Source: an uncultured Chthonomonas sp.
GTDB taxonomy: Bacteria > Armatimonadota > Chthonomonadetes > Chthonomonadales > Chthonomonadaceae
Reading direction: 5' to 3'
NCBI GenBank assembly: GCA_903859705.1
Contig: CAIONQ010000030.1
Location: 1 to 64,000 of the forward strand
Length of the DNA: 64,000 bases
Below are positions 8,754-17,622 of this stretch, piece after piece. The notes below the pieces were generated by a model. It was not told where the DNA came from. It saw only the letters and a program-made list of their open reading frames with translations, and did no database searches. The translations under genes and the position numbers were made by a program. The stretch's first letter is position 1, and the number at the start of each line of letters is the position of its first letter.

Positions 8754-10102
8754 ACCTCCTCCTGGCTGCAGAGCAGAATACAGCGTGTGCCTGCCCAGGC
8801 GGCAAGCGGCTTAAAGACGTATCCATCCCATTCCCCGCTGATCTGCACCGGGTGCCCGCCAGAGAATGCAAGCAAGCGGCGAGCGTATGCGTCCCAGATA
8901 TCTAGCGGGATCGCATTGCCATCTGCAGAGTTCAGTAAAATACGGTTGTTGTGCCATGCCGGGGTAACGCCGTTGATGGTTACAGGGTACGTTTGAAGCC
9001 ATGGATCTTGAGCAAGGGCTTCGGCATACCGGGTTTGCCAGTTGTTTGAATCATTTTGGGCGACAATCTCGGCGGCAGTAATGGAAACTGGAACTGGCTC
9101 TATGCTTTTCACCAACGCACGCAGCGCGAGCGAGCCCGGGTAGAAGCACAGTTCGCCGCCAATGCAGCCACCGGGCGGTATGCCTGGCTCCAGGCCCTGA
9201 TGGGCGGGCGCAAAGCTCAGCCACAGTGCCGTGGAGCCCGTATTGGTGCCCATGAGCCATGTTCTGCGTACGATGCCCGGCTCTTCGTAGCTAAGACGGG
9301 TTCCAATGCAGGCCCACGTATCTCTAACAGTGGGACCAGAAAGAACCTCTTCGCGCTTAACGGGCCAACCGATGTGGCCCCGCACCGTTTCTCGAAGATC
9401 AGGCGTCAGAGATTCCAAATTCCGATACGCATCAATCAGCAGCTGGAGACTGCCTAATTCGCTCAGCAGGCGCTGGACCCATGCCATACCATCCAGACCC
9501 TTTGTTGCTTCACCAAGCTGGCGGATACGACGCGCCAGGCCTGGAGCCTGGGCATCTACCAGGCGGGCAGAGCGGTTAACCCAGGTTTGTGTGGACATGT
9601 TTTTGCCTGAGGCCAACCCCTGCCGAACCTGATCCTGCAACCACAGATCCAGTTCGTCAATGCCTGCTGCAACCTTCTTTTCCCTGTCATCGGCGCGCTT
9701 CAGCTGTTGAGCGGCCGCTTTCACGGGGTCTGCCGGTGTTTTTGCCTCGGCCTTTTCTGCCTTTTCGGATTGCCGTTCATCGCGCTTCTGTATCCACTCC
9801 ACCACACGCGGTGGTGGTGCGGCGATACCGAATGCGTTGGGCTGAGCGGCGAATATTAGCAGCAGTGCAAGCCCGTGCTTGCATGGAAACTTACGGCTGG
9901 GGCAGGTACATTTGAAGGCTGGCTCGGTGAGGTCAATTTGTACGGCGTAGGGTTTGGAGCCGCTACCAGGGCAATCTCCCCACAGGCAGCGTTCATCGCG
10001 CTCCAGGCCGTGCCAACGGGAAGCCGAAGCAAGGGATCGGCCAGCACTGGCCGAACTGCTATCCGGAGCAAGAGCAAGTACCTGTTCTGCTGTCCAGCTC
10101 AT
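8750..10102 (-). CDS. SWIM zinc-finger protein
   Basis: 450 residues. A SWIM motif sits near the N-terminus: CTC at 65-67 followed by CKH at 74-76 (CxC-x6-CxH), which binds one zinc and usually mediates nucleic-acid or protein contacts. A charged, Lys/Glu/Ala-rich helical segment follows at about 130-170, then a C-terminal half with Trp-rich stretches and no recognised enzyme motif. It is the first gene of the tightly overlapped five-gene MoxR cluster, starting at an ATG at 10102, 118 bases after the S1C protease stop. Its stop overlaps the DUF5691 start. Role in the cluster, perhaps substrate or nucleic-acid recognition, is inference. Confidence 0.9.
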   Translation of the reverse strand: MSWTAEQVLALAPDSSSASAGRSLASASRWHGLERDERCLWGDCPGSGSKPYAVQIDLTEPAFKCTCPSRKFPCKHGLALLLIFAAQPNAFGIAAPPPRVVEWIQKRDERQSEKAEKAEAKTPADPVKAAAQQLKRADDREKKVAAGIDELDLWLQDQVRQGLASGKNMSTQTWVNRSARLVDAQAPGLARRIRQLGEATKGLDGMAWVQRLLSELGSLQLLIDAYRNLESLTPDLRETVRGHIGWPVKREEVLSGPTVRDTWACIGTRLSYEEPGIVRRTWLMGTNTGSTALWLSFAPAHQGLEPGIPPGGCIGGELCFYPGSLALRALVKSIEPVPVSITAAEIVAQNDSNNWQTRYAEALAQDPWLQTYPVTINGVTPAWHNNRILLNSADGNAIPLDIWDAYARRLLAFSGGHPVQISGEWDGYVFKPLAAWAGTRCILLCSQEEV

Positions 10103-10220
10103 TTACCCGGTAATCCCCACCTGTAATCTAACAAAAATCAAGCGCCAAACCGTGGCTGCCCGTGCGCGTATACAGTTCGGAGCAAGGCATGTAATAACCT
10201 GCCGATTCCGAGTTTGAAGC

Positions 10221-11936
10221 TTATCGCGGTGGGGCCACCTCGGCAAAGGTGTGGCCAAACCGTACCTCATCAAAGGCCACCATGGCATTGGTCCCAAGCC
10301 CGAAATCGGAAGGTTCCCCTGTATTCTGGTCGGTTTTTACGGCATCCGCCTGATCTGGGAGCGGTTTACCCGGAGTGGGATTTATAAAAAGCTCTATTTT
10401 GTCATTTTCGTTTTTCTCACCAAAGGTGATGCGCACCACCAGAAAGGCAGTTTTATCGTTAACTACCGGGTAAACCGTATCAACCCGGCCACCTCCGCCT
10501 CCATGCTCGATTCCATACATGCCAGAACCGCCGCCTTTGCCGATTGAAAGTCCACCGTAGCTAAGCTCGAAGTACACTCCGGAATGGCCGGGCTGTGTTA
10601 CGTTTAACGGGTGCACAAGGTAGCTTATGTACAGGGTCTTGCCCACTTTTCCCGGCGATACATGAAACTTTCTGGCGTGGCCAATAGGCCCATTTGAGGT
10701 GGTTCGGATGGCGTTACCAGAGCTACGCAAACCGGGAAAAGTGAGCCCGGCATCGGTTACAACGGAAGGTGTGTAGCCATACCCATGTTCGTTCCAGCCG
10801 CTGCCCCAATCCCCAGTTCCGCCGTTCTGGCCATTAAAGGTCATTCCGGCAGGGTAATCAAAGCCATCGTACAATACGCCAGCCACGGCAGGCCGGGGAG
10901 AAACGGGTGACGATGGATTTGGCACAGGTTTGGGCTCAGGCAGGGAGCGATGGCCACCGGCCGATATCTCCAGGGTGCCCAACTCTTCTGCAACCTTCTT
11001 ACCGTTGCGGGAGACGAGGATGCCATAGGCAACCGCATCTGGCGTAGGCGAGGGATGCCCTTGAACCGGTACGATGTGGGCAACATAGTGTTGCCCATCC
11101 GTAGTGGTGGCTCGCACAGTACGTACCGGCTCCTTGCCATCGGTAATACTGAAAACAACGCTGGCAGCCGGCCCCTCTGGCTGGTTAAGCAGGTCTATAT
11201 GAAAATCCTGCGGCTCTCCAAGGCGATCTGCCTGCAGTTGTGCGGGCGACTTAAGCCGAATATTGATGGCCTGCAGAAAGAGCTCCAGGCGGCTGACCGG
11301 AATGGCAAGGTTTATGCCGGAACCGGGAATACCTGCCATAACAATGCCGATTACCTGGCCCTTTGGATCCAATACCGGCCCGCCAGAATTACCTTCGTTT
11401 AGAGAGGCATCGATCTGGATTGAATAGAGTTTGCCGTTTGTGCGGCGCAGCGAGGTAATGTGCCCGGTGCTAACGCTGATAGAGGGATAGTCACCTTTGT
11501 TGAGCGCCAGGTCTGAGCCGAATGGATAGCCGAACGCTACAATCGGCATAGTTTCTACAAGGCCTGAGATGCTGCCTAATGTGAGAGGCGTAACATTGGG
11601 TGGGCTGGAGGTTTGAAGCAGGGCAAGATCGTGCGTTGGGTCGGCCTTTACCACCACTGCGGATAGTTTAGCCTGATCTTCTTCGCCCGCATGAATAATC
11701 AGAGTGACTTTGCCGCCGGGTTTTAGCCCCTCTACAACATGAGAGTTGGTAATAAATTTTCCGGATTTATCGATGCAAAAAGCAGAGCCTTCGGAAGTAC
11801 CTTCGGCCTCTTCCACCATTACAAATGCAGTGGCTTTTTTGGCGGCCTGAATTACCGCAATTGGAGGCTGCGCGCTTGCTGGCAAAGCAAGAAACAACAA
11901 TACAAGAAAATGGCACGCCTGCAGGAATCGTTTCAT
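10221..11936 (-). CDS. Exported S1C (HtrA-like) serine protease with lectin-like C-terminus
   Basis: 571 residues from ATG 11936; a GTG directly before it is an alternative, but GGGGAG is better spaced for the ATG. A signal peptide is clear (FLVLLFLALPASAQ). The trypsin-like domain at about 30-230 has the full triad: His66 in TNSHVVEG, Asp103 in HDLALL and Ser184 in NEGNSGGPV. No PDZ domain follows. Instead there is a beta-rich segment, a Pro-rich linker (about residues 335-350), and a terminal 200-residue region beginning LYDGFDYPAG and rich in Gly, resembling concanavalin A/LamG-like carbohydrate-binding folds. The protein is expected to be periplasmic or extracellular. It lies upstream of, and in line with, the MoxR operon but with a 118-base gap, so co-transcription is possible rather than shown. 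Confidence 0.88.
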   Translation of the reverse strand: MKRFLQACHFLVLLFLALPASAQPPIAVIQAAKKATAFVMVEEAEGTSEGSAFCIDKSGKFITNSHVVEGLKPGGKVTLIIHAGEEDQAKLSAVVVKADPTHDLALLQTSSPPNVTPLTLGSISGLVETMPIVAFGYPFGSDLALNKGDYPSISVSTGHITSLRRTNGKLYSIQIDASLNEGNSGGPVLDPKGQVIGIVMAGIPGSGINLAIPVSRLELFLQAINIRLKSPAQLQADRLGEPQDFHIDLLNQPEGPAASVVFSITDGKEPVRTVRATTTDGQHYVAHIVPVQGHPSPTPDAVAYGILVSRNGKKVAEELGTLEISAGGHRSLPEPKPVPNPSSPVSPRPAVAGVLYDGFDYPAGMTFNGQNGGTGDWGSGWNEHGYGYTPSVVTDAGLTFPGLRSSGNAIRTTSNGPIGHARKFHVSPGKVGKTLYISYLVHPLNVTQPGHSGVYFELSYGGLSIGKGGGSGMYGIEHGGGGGRVDTVYPVVNDKTAFLVVRITFGEKNENDKIELFINPTPGKPLPDQADAVKTDQNTGEPSDFGLGTNAMVAFDEVRFGHTFAEVAPPR

Positions 11937-12061
11937 CACATCTCCCCGGGGTACAACATCTCGTGCTAACTTCGGCGCATATTCCCCGCGGTAAGCACTG
12001 CTTCCTCCTGCGGTTGCAAAAGGGATATTCGCTTCACAACAACATATGCAGGCAACGGAGT

Positions 12062-12238
12062 GGTGATGAGCATAATAGAGCTTTGCTGCATGTCCAGCTT
12101 GTCGATAACAATGAGCGCCCGGATTGTAAGTTTATTGCAGACGATTTTAGGATCAGCGAGTTATTTGCAGATTTTCATGGTAAGAACGTGAGCTGGCATT
12201 ATTATCTGGATAATGTGGTGCCGTGGGGACTTAAGTAG
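12062..12238 (+). pseudogene. Possible gene remnant: short coding-like tail
   Basis: This plus-strand frame ends at a TAG at 12236-12238 and encodes, in its last 55 residues, a sequence with protein-like character (HVQLVDNNERPDCK, then FIADDFRISELFADFHGK, then WHYYLDN). Upstream of about 12060 the same frame overlaps the antisense of the protease gene and looks random, and there is no start codon with a ribosome site at the boundary. It could be a decayed 3' end of a lost gene or chance. No family recognised. Confidence 0.25.
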
Positions 12239-12291
12239 GATCTTACTGTAATGCATGCAGGAACAATACATGGCCGCCCAGACTAAATTAT

Positions 12292-12305
12292 AGATATAAA
12301 TATCT
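12292..12305. promoter_or_regulatory. Palindrome upstream of hcp
   Basis: AGATAT-AA-ATATCT, perfect six-base arms around two bases, in an AT-rich stretch 145 bases before the hcp start codon. It could be an operator for a nitrosative-stress or redox regulator, or simply part of an AT-rich promoter. It does not match FNR or NsrR consensus sites. Confidence 0.25.
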
Positions 12306-12449
12306 TTTTATACTGAATACGCCATTCAGGGGATAAAACCTGTTTGTGCAATGTTCCAGAATTGCATCAAGATGTTCGGTGAAACACGAGCATCCCCGGA
12401 GCTTCCGACGGCAGATGTCGGGCGTATATATCCCCTCAAGGAGCAGCTC

Positions 12450-14093
12450 ATGTTTTGCTTTCAGTGTGAACAAACCTCGCATGGAACTGGCTGTACAGAC
12501 CTCGGTGTGTGCGGCAAAGATGCCCCAACCGCAGCCCTGCAAGACCTGCTTATACACGTGTGCAAAGGAATTTCTATGTACGCCAGCCGCGCTTCAAAGC
12601 TTGGAGCGCGCAATGGGGATGTAGATAAGTTTGTGGTAGATGGCCTTTTCTCAACGGTTACCAATGTCAACTTCCATCAGGGCCGGCTTCAGGCGATGCT
12701 GACTGAGGCAGCCAACGTGAGAGAACAGGCAAAATCTCTCTATCTCAACGCATGCTCGCTACACGGTGTTAAGCCGGAGGAACTTAGTGGCCCGGCAACC
12801 TGGATAGCCTCAGAAAACATTGATGAGCTGATACTTCAGGGTTACCGGGTATCGATCAACGGCAGAACTGCACGCCTTGGCGCCGATATTGCGGGCCTGC
12901 AAGAGCTGCTTACATACGGGCTGAAGGGAGCGGCTGCCTACTATCATCACGCTATTCGCCTTGGCATCGAAGACATCGGAGTTTACGCGGGCATTCATGA
13001 AGGCCTTAGTATTCTTACAAAAGAGGATGCCACCGCTCAGGAACTGCTGGGTGCCAGCCTTAAGTGCGGTGAGCTGAACTTCAAAATTATGGAGCTACTG
13101 GATACGGCAAATACCTCTGCATACGGCCACCCGGTGCCAACGGCCGTGCGCGTTGAACCGGTTGCTGGCAAGTCCATTCTGGTATCTGGCCATGACCTTA
13201 AAGACCTTGAGGATGTGCTGAAGCAGACCGAAGGCAAGGGGATTAATGTTTATACACATGGCGAAATGCTGCCGGCGCATGGCTACCCCGGGTTAAAGAA
13301 GTACGCCCACCTGGTTGGCAACTATGGCGGCGCCTGGCAGCATCAGGCCGAGGAGTTTGATAAGTTCCCGGGAGCTGTTTTAATGACCACAAACTGTATT
13401 CAGAAACCACGCGCAACGTATATCGAGCGGATTTTCACCAGCGGCCTGGTGGCATGGCCGGGAGTTAGGCACCTGGGCGATGGGGACTACTCTGCGCTTA
13501 TAGAGGCTGCCCTGGAAGCACCGGGATTTGATGTGGATGCACCGGAAGCGTATGTAACCGTTGGATTTGGGCACAATACCGTGCTGGGTGTGGCAGATGT
13601 GGTGATTGATGCCGTTAAATCCGGAGCGATACGCCACTTCTTCCTGATTGGTGGATGTGATGGGGCCAGGCCCGGTCGCAACTACTTCCAGCACATGGCG
13701 GAATCTGTGCCTGAAGATTGCGTGATCCTTACCCTTGGATGTGGCAAGTACCGATTTGTGAAAGAGGACTTCGGAACCATAGGCGGGCTGCCGAGGCTGC
13801 TGGATATTGGGCAATGCAATGACAGCTACTCTGCAGTGAAGATTGCTGTTGCGCTGGCGGGGGCGTTTGGCTGCGGGGTGAATGAGCTTCCGCTATCGCT
13901 GATTATCTCCTGGTACGAGCAGAAGGCAGTAGCCGTACTGCTAACACTGCTGGCGCTTGGAGTTAAAAACATCCGCCTTGGCCCCTCGCTGCCGGCATTT
14001 GTTACCCCCAGTGTGCTGGCAATCTTGAGTGATACGTTCAATTTGATGCCAACCGGCACCGTAGAAGGCGATCTGCAGGCAATACTGGGTTGA
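12450..14093 (+). CDS. hcp: Hybrid cluster protein / hydroxylamine reductase
   Basis: 547 residues, normal length for Hcp. The start is the ATG at 12450, placed by AAGGAG six bases upstream and by the conserved MFCFQCEQ start; earlier in-frame codons would add 33 unrelated residues. The N-terminal cysteines are C3-x2-C6-x8-C15-x5-C21, the spacing of Hcp proteins that carry a cubane [4Fe-4S] cluster. Hybrid-cluster ligand regions are visible as TTNCIQKPR, GGCDGARPGR and LTLGCGKYRF. Hcp is a cytoplasmic oxygen-sensitive enzyme that reduces hydroxylamine in vitro and acts as an NO reductase in vivo during nitrosative stress. There is no adjacent hcr reductase gene, so electrons must come from another partner. 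Confidence 0.97.
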   Translation: MFCFQCEQTSHGTGCTDLGVCGKDAPTAALQDLLIHVCKGISMYASRASKLGARNGDVDKFVVDGLFSTVTNVNFHQGRLQAMLTEAANVREQAKSLYLNACSLHGVKPEELSGPATWIASENIDELILQGYRVSINGRTARLGADIAGLQELLTYGLKGAAAYYHHAIRLGIEDIGVYAGIHEGLSILTKEDATAQELLGASLKCGELNFKIMELLDTANTSAYGHPVPTAVRVEPVAGKSILVSGHDLKDLEDVLKQTEGKGINVYTHGEMLPAHGYPGLKKYAHLVGNYGGAWQHQAEEFDKFPGAVLMTTNCIQKPRATYIERIFTSGLVAWPGVRHLGDGDYSALIEAALEAPGFDVDAPEAYVTVGFGHNTVLGVADVVIDAVKSGAIRHFFLIGGCDGARPGRNYFQHMAESVPEDCVILTLGCGKYRFVKEDFGTIGGLPRLLDIGQCNDSYSAVKIAVALAGAFGCGVNELPLSLIISWYEQKAVAVLLTLLALGVKNIRLGPSLPAFVTPSVLAILSDTFNLMPTGTVEGDLQAILG

Positions 14094-14125
14094 TTAAGCC
14101 CATATTTTATTGCAGGAAGCTCTAT

Positions 14126-14157
14126 AACAGCCACCTTGCATAAACAAGGTGGCTGTT
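14126..14157 (+). terminator. Hairpin after hcp (possible bidirectional terminator)
   Basis: A perfect 13-bp stem, AACAGCCACCTTG / CAAGGTGGCTGTT, with a six-base loop, in the convergent gap between hcp and the minus-strand gene at 14206. There is no T-run on either side, so it may work with Rho or as a 3' end stabiliser rather than a classic intrinsic terminator. Confidence 0.6.
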
Positions 14158-14205
14158 GAAGTTGTCACTCATAAGCGTGAGCAGCTGGATGGCATACACA
14201 CATAC

Positions 14206-15072
14206 TTACCTCTTTTTGGCGGCAGATTTCTCAGCCGCCAGCGCAGCACGTTCTCTTTCCTGCATTTTGTTCATTGTCTGCATTAAATCCCGCATAGCAT
14301 CGACTTGAGCAGTTGTGCCAGGGCGATGTTCCCGTATCAAATACTGATCCGCCCAATACCTGCACTTACTAATACAGTCGATCTTATATTGATGAGTTTC
14401 TTGAGTGTCTGATGCTGCACGCGCTTCGATTGTGGCATAGATCACGTATGCAGTTGGGCGGTTGGGATCGATCTTGAGCATCTCTTCCGCGTACTTTTCT
14501 GTTCTTTGCCGCATAACAGGAGTGTGCGTGGCAGAACGCATGCACAACCAACGGCGGATTTCATAGTCTCGCGGATCTTCGGCGGCGATGCGCACAGCCA
14601 GTTCATGCAGGCTCTTACCAAAGTATCCATTGAACCCCGCGGCAATCATCCGCATTCTGGCAAACTCAAAGGTGGCATCCCCAGTTGTGTTGCTGAATGC
14701 GAGCATAAGCTCTCGATCATCTGCAGCCATGGAAGTACGGTTGTGATATACTGCCGAATACCATCCCCACTTCGCAAGTTTCACCCGGTTCCTGGGGTCT
14801 GCCTTACTTTCGGCCTTTGCCTTGCTGTATTCCGCTTCATGGGCGTCAAACTCTTCAAGCATTTTGTAACCACGGATCCTCAATGCCTCCAACTCGGGAT
14901 CCTTCTTATTGTTCCACTTTTCATGTATCCAGGGCCAATCGTACTTCTCTATATAGGCTTCAGGCCCCTGAAAGTTGGGATTCGTGCCTGTGCTCTGGCA
15001 GGATGCCCAGACTGGAATCGGTACACATCCAAGTGCGATTAGCACGAACACCGAGTTACGCTGCAGTTTCAT
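14206..15072 (-). CDS. Exported TPR-like protein of unknown function
   Basis: 288 residues from the ATG at 15072. That ATG overlaps the stop of the upstream gene in an ATGA arrangement, which makes it a better start than codons further upstream. A signal peptide is visible (SVFVLIALGCVPIPVWAS). The mature part is helical with YAEEMLKIDPNRPTAYVIYA typical of a tetratricopeptide-like repeat, and a Lys/Glu/Ala-rich C-terminus. No catalytic motif. It is likely periplasmic and partners the larger exported protein encoded immediately upstream. I do not recognise the family. Confidence 0.75.
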   Translation of the reverse strand: MKLQRNSVFVLIALGCVPIPVWASCQSTGTNPNFQGPEAYIEKYDWPWIHEKWNNKKDPELEALRIRGYKMLEEFDAHEAEYSKAKAESKADPRNRVKLAKWGWYSAVYHNRTSMAADDRELMLAFSNTTGDATFEFARMRMIAAGFNGYFGKSLHELAVRIAAEDPRDYEIRRWLCMRSATHTPVMRQRTEKYAEEMLKIDPNRPTAYVIYATIEARAASDTQETHQYKIDCISKCRYWADQYLIREHRPGTTAQVDAMRDLMQTMNKMQERERAALAAEKSAAKKR

Positions 15073-16979
15073 TGTACTATGCTCGTTATTCCGTATTGCA
15101 GAAAAGCACCGGGCGACAATTGCCATTGGGTTACCGGCTGGCCGAAGTTGCCGATTGGCTTTACCCCTGTAAGGTATGTTTTACCAGCATATCCGTCTGC
15201 TCGATACTTATCCGCTATCGAAGCATTCATCATGTATCGCAGCCCATCTGCGGCGCGGAACATGACAACATAATTATTAAAAAACGTGTCCCAGTTCGGC
15301 ACCTGCGATGATAATGTTGCAAACGAGGTCTCCGTTAATTGAGGAAAGCGGTTTACTTGTGGTGCATCCACGTTATCGTGCAGATGCATATCTATATCAG
15401 CATAGCTCGCTGGAAAGCTAAGTTCGAGATCCATATCGGTGTAAATTAACTTTTGCTTTTCCACTGCGTACTCAAAAGTACTTGCATCGCCAGAAACAAC
15501 GGTGGTTGTAGGATCGGGGATTCCCACTTGTGTGGCTGACATATTACCCAACACATTAAAGATTATGTCAGACATAGAAACAGTTGCACCTGCCAGTTCC
15601 CCATAAGGCAGAAGTGCAATAGCACCACTGCCAAGTATGCCACTGAGCAGGAACTGAAGGTCCAACCCCTCGACCTTGTAAGTGCCTCCGTCGCGAGATA
15701 AGACTATTGTGAGGGTTGTCCCCCTACCAGTCCAAGCAGAGAATGAATTGAGGTCTTCATGGTCATAGTGTGGGTATGAAAAATGCTCGCCTGGAATGTT
15801 GCTGATTAACTGTTCGTTCTCGATCGCCTGGTGCAAACGGATAACGTATGTATTATCGGCCACAGCCTCCATTCCAGGGCGAACATCCTCCACGTGGACT
15901 TTTGCTGTATAAGTACACGGCAGGTTCGCGAGCTTAGGTTCCAATTGATCTTCTACTGAAGCAGATGCCGTCAGAGGGGCAAATATGCTGTAATCAATGG
16001 AGGACTGCGCTGCCTCGTTTTGTTTAGACCATGAGGCACTTGTGTTGTAAATATGGCCAAAAGCATTTAAACTAAGGTCAAACCCGGTTGTCACTGCTGT
16101 TAGCCCCGTCCCAAAAATCCAGTCAGTCTTGTACCATACGCTGGTTGCTTCACCACCTGGATCACTTGGGGCTTTCGGATAATAATAGTCCCACTTTCCG
16201 CTTGCAACAGTATCTATGGTCATGGACCCATCCGGGTTTCTTACGTTTTGAACGCGCGAGCCGTCAGATGCTTTTTGATAATTCTGGGTGGCATCTACAT
16301 CTGAGATAATAAACACTGTGCGGTCGTCTATAGCAGCGGCAACGGTACAGGATGCGGTAAGTGATCCTCCAAGTGATGTGTTAACAGTTACCCTTGACAA
16401 CATCGGTTGTAGGCCAAGCGTAGCAATGCCGCTTGTTGGGTCTACGGCAACTGTGAAAAGATGAGTTTTGGTGCTCTTATCTGTCTCATCAGTAACATTT
16501 CCAACAACTACAGGATTCTCGGGATCTGCAAAACTGTCATCGCATTTGAACGCAGTGGCGAGTTCAGGGATAAGTTGATTCGTAGGCTTCCAATCCCATT
16601 GCGCAACCGGAGTGACCGCCAGCGTGACTGTAGAGGGCATTGCGCCAGTTCCAACCCATCGCGCAGAAACTGTATACTGCGCGTTTACTGTCACCGTCGC
16701 ATATGTGTGTGGAGATATCTGAGTTGCAATAAGTGCTTTGCCTAGTTTCGGGCCGTTACCATTGGCAGTGTCCGAATACTGAGAACTTGCGACAACCGAA
16801 GTAGTAACTACCCAGTTTGGATCTCCACCACTCGCACCACCACCACCCGCACCAGGCACACCCTGAGAATACGCTAAATTCATTGGATAGATGACCACAG
16901 TCGCCATGGTCAGAACGATAGTTCGACCAATGCGTGTGAAGAGTGAGCTTTCATGGCTCTTCAGTGAAAGGAATGACAT
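15069..16979 (-). CDS. Large exported beta-rich protein, unknown function
   Basis: 636 residues. Two adjacent ATGs (16982 and 16979) follow a GGAGG; the second is better spaced. The N-terminus has a hydrophobic export segment (IVLTMATVVIYPMNLAYSQG), then a Gly-rich linker and long Thr/Val/Ser-rich stretches typical of Ig-like or other extracellular beta domains (for example VTVNAQYTVSARWVGTG). No cell-wall anchor or PEP-CTERM motif is present. Its stop overlaps the start of the TPR-like gene, so both are made together. Likely secreted or surface-located; no homologous family recognised. Confidence 0.75.
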   Translation of the reverse strand: MSFLSLKSHESSLFTRIGRTIVLTMATVVIYPMNLAYSQGVPGAGGGGASGGDPNWVVTTSVVASSQYSDTANGNGPKLGKALIATQISPHTYATVTVNAQYTVSARWVGTGAMPSTVTLAVTPVAQWDWKPTNQLIPELATAFKCDDSFADPENPVVVGNVTDETDKSTKTHLFTVAVDPTSGIATLGLQPMLSRVTVNTSLGGSLTASCTVAAAIDDRTVFIISDVDATQNYQKASDGSRVQNVRNPDGSMTIDTVASGKWDYYYPKAPSDPGGEATSVWYKTDWIFGTGLTAVTTGFDLSLNAFGHIYNTSASWSKQNEAAQSSIDYSIFAPLTASASVEDQLEPKLANLPCTYTAKVHVEDVRPGMEAVADNTYVIRLHQAIENEQLISNIPGEHFSYPHYDHEDLNSFSAWTGRGTTLTIVLSRDGGTYKVEGLDLQFLLSGILGSGAIALLPYGELAGATVSMSDIIFNVLGNMSATQVGIPDPTTTVVSGDASTFEYAVEKQKLIYTDMDLELSFPASYADIDMHLHDNVDAPQVNRFPQLTETSFATLSSQVPNWDTFFNNYVVMFRAADGLRYMMNASIADKYRADGYAGKTYLTGVKPIGNFGQPVTQWQLSPGAFLQYGITSIVQ

Positions 16980-17410
16980 CATGGTTCCTCCAGATCACAC
17001 CAGATATTATTTGTTTACTCACAACGACATGGATTGTTCTATCAATCGGAAACGTAGCAACAGCACAGACACAGAAGTCAAATCTGCACTGCGAAATCGT
17101 TCCCAATGTAGAGTCCACAACTTATCGGAAAAGCTATCAAGCAATTAAACTCGCCTGTTAGGTTCCTGCAATAGACACAGCGTAACATACGAAATAATAA
17201 TATGCAATTATATTTTATGCTGCCAAATATTATAAATACATTCCACTAAACTGACGACACAGATTTCAGGTTTTTGGGTTTGAATGGGTCTTACCGATTC
17301 AGCAATTTACAAAGAGGCCGCGTTCCCGCCATGTTGGAGGCAGGCAGTTGGGAGCACACATAGCAGGCTTCACGTGCGGGAATGGTTGTTGGGAGATTCG
17401 ATTTAATAGC

Positions 17411-17466
17411 TGGGACTGTTGGGACCTGTGAGACACTCTGGGACTTATGGGAAGTGTGAGGCTGGT
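17411..17466. repeat. Two-copy imperfect 28-base tandem repeat
   Basis: Copies start at 17411 and 17439. Both begin TGGGACT, contain TGGGA at offset 10 and TGTGAG at offset 17; about 19 of 28 positions agree. No function is evident. Confidence 0.5.
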
Positions 17467-17563
17467 ACCTGAAAGCGCGCATGCGCACGGGGCCGGGGGG
17501 GTTGGGCGAAGCTCAATTGTAGGGCCTCGACGGGGATCCTTCGGCGAATGCATTGCGATGCGC

Positions 17564-17569
17564 TATAAT
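17564..17569 (+). promoter_or_regulatory. Possible -10 element (TATAAT)
   Basis: A perfect TATAAT 54 bases before the start codon of the next gene. The -35 region 17 bases upstream (TCGGCG) is poor, so the promoter may need an activator. Confidence 0.35.
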
Positions 17570-17622
17570 TGGATCCTATAGTTGTCTGGAGTTTTGGCGT
17601 TGGACAGATGAGGTGGGTAATT

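Larger units (their letters stand above)
11937..12449. other. Intergenic region between divergent protease and hcp genes
   Basis: About 510 bases separate the starts of the minus-strand protease and plus-strand hcp. The left half holds a short plus-strand open frame that looks like the tail of a protein (see 12062-12238). The right half is AT-rich around 12285-12320 with a short palindrome and probably contains the hcp promoter. I see no tRNA, riboswitch fold or second convincing gene. Confidence 0.5.
16980..17622. other. 640-base intergenic region between divergent exported-protein genes
   Basis: The left third (to about 17270) is AT-rich and probably holds the promoter of the minus-strand gene. 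The centre (17411-17466) carries a two-copy imperfect 28-base repeat. The right end has a perfect TATAAT (17564-17569) ahead of the plus-strand gene. Short open frames in the region lack ribosome sites and recognisable content. Confidence 0.5.
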
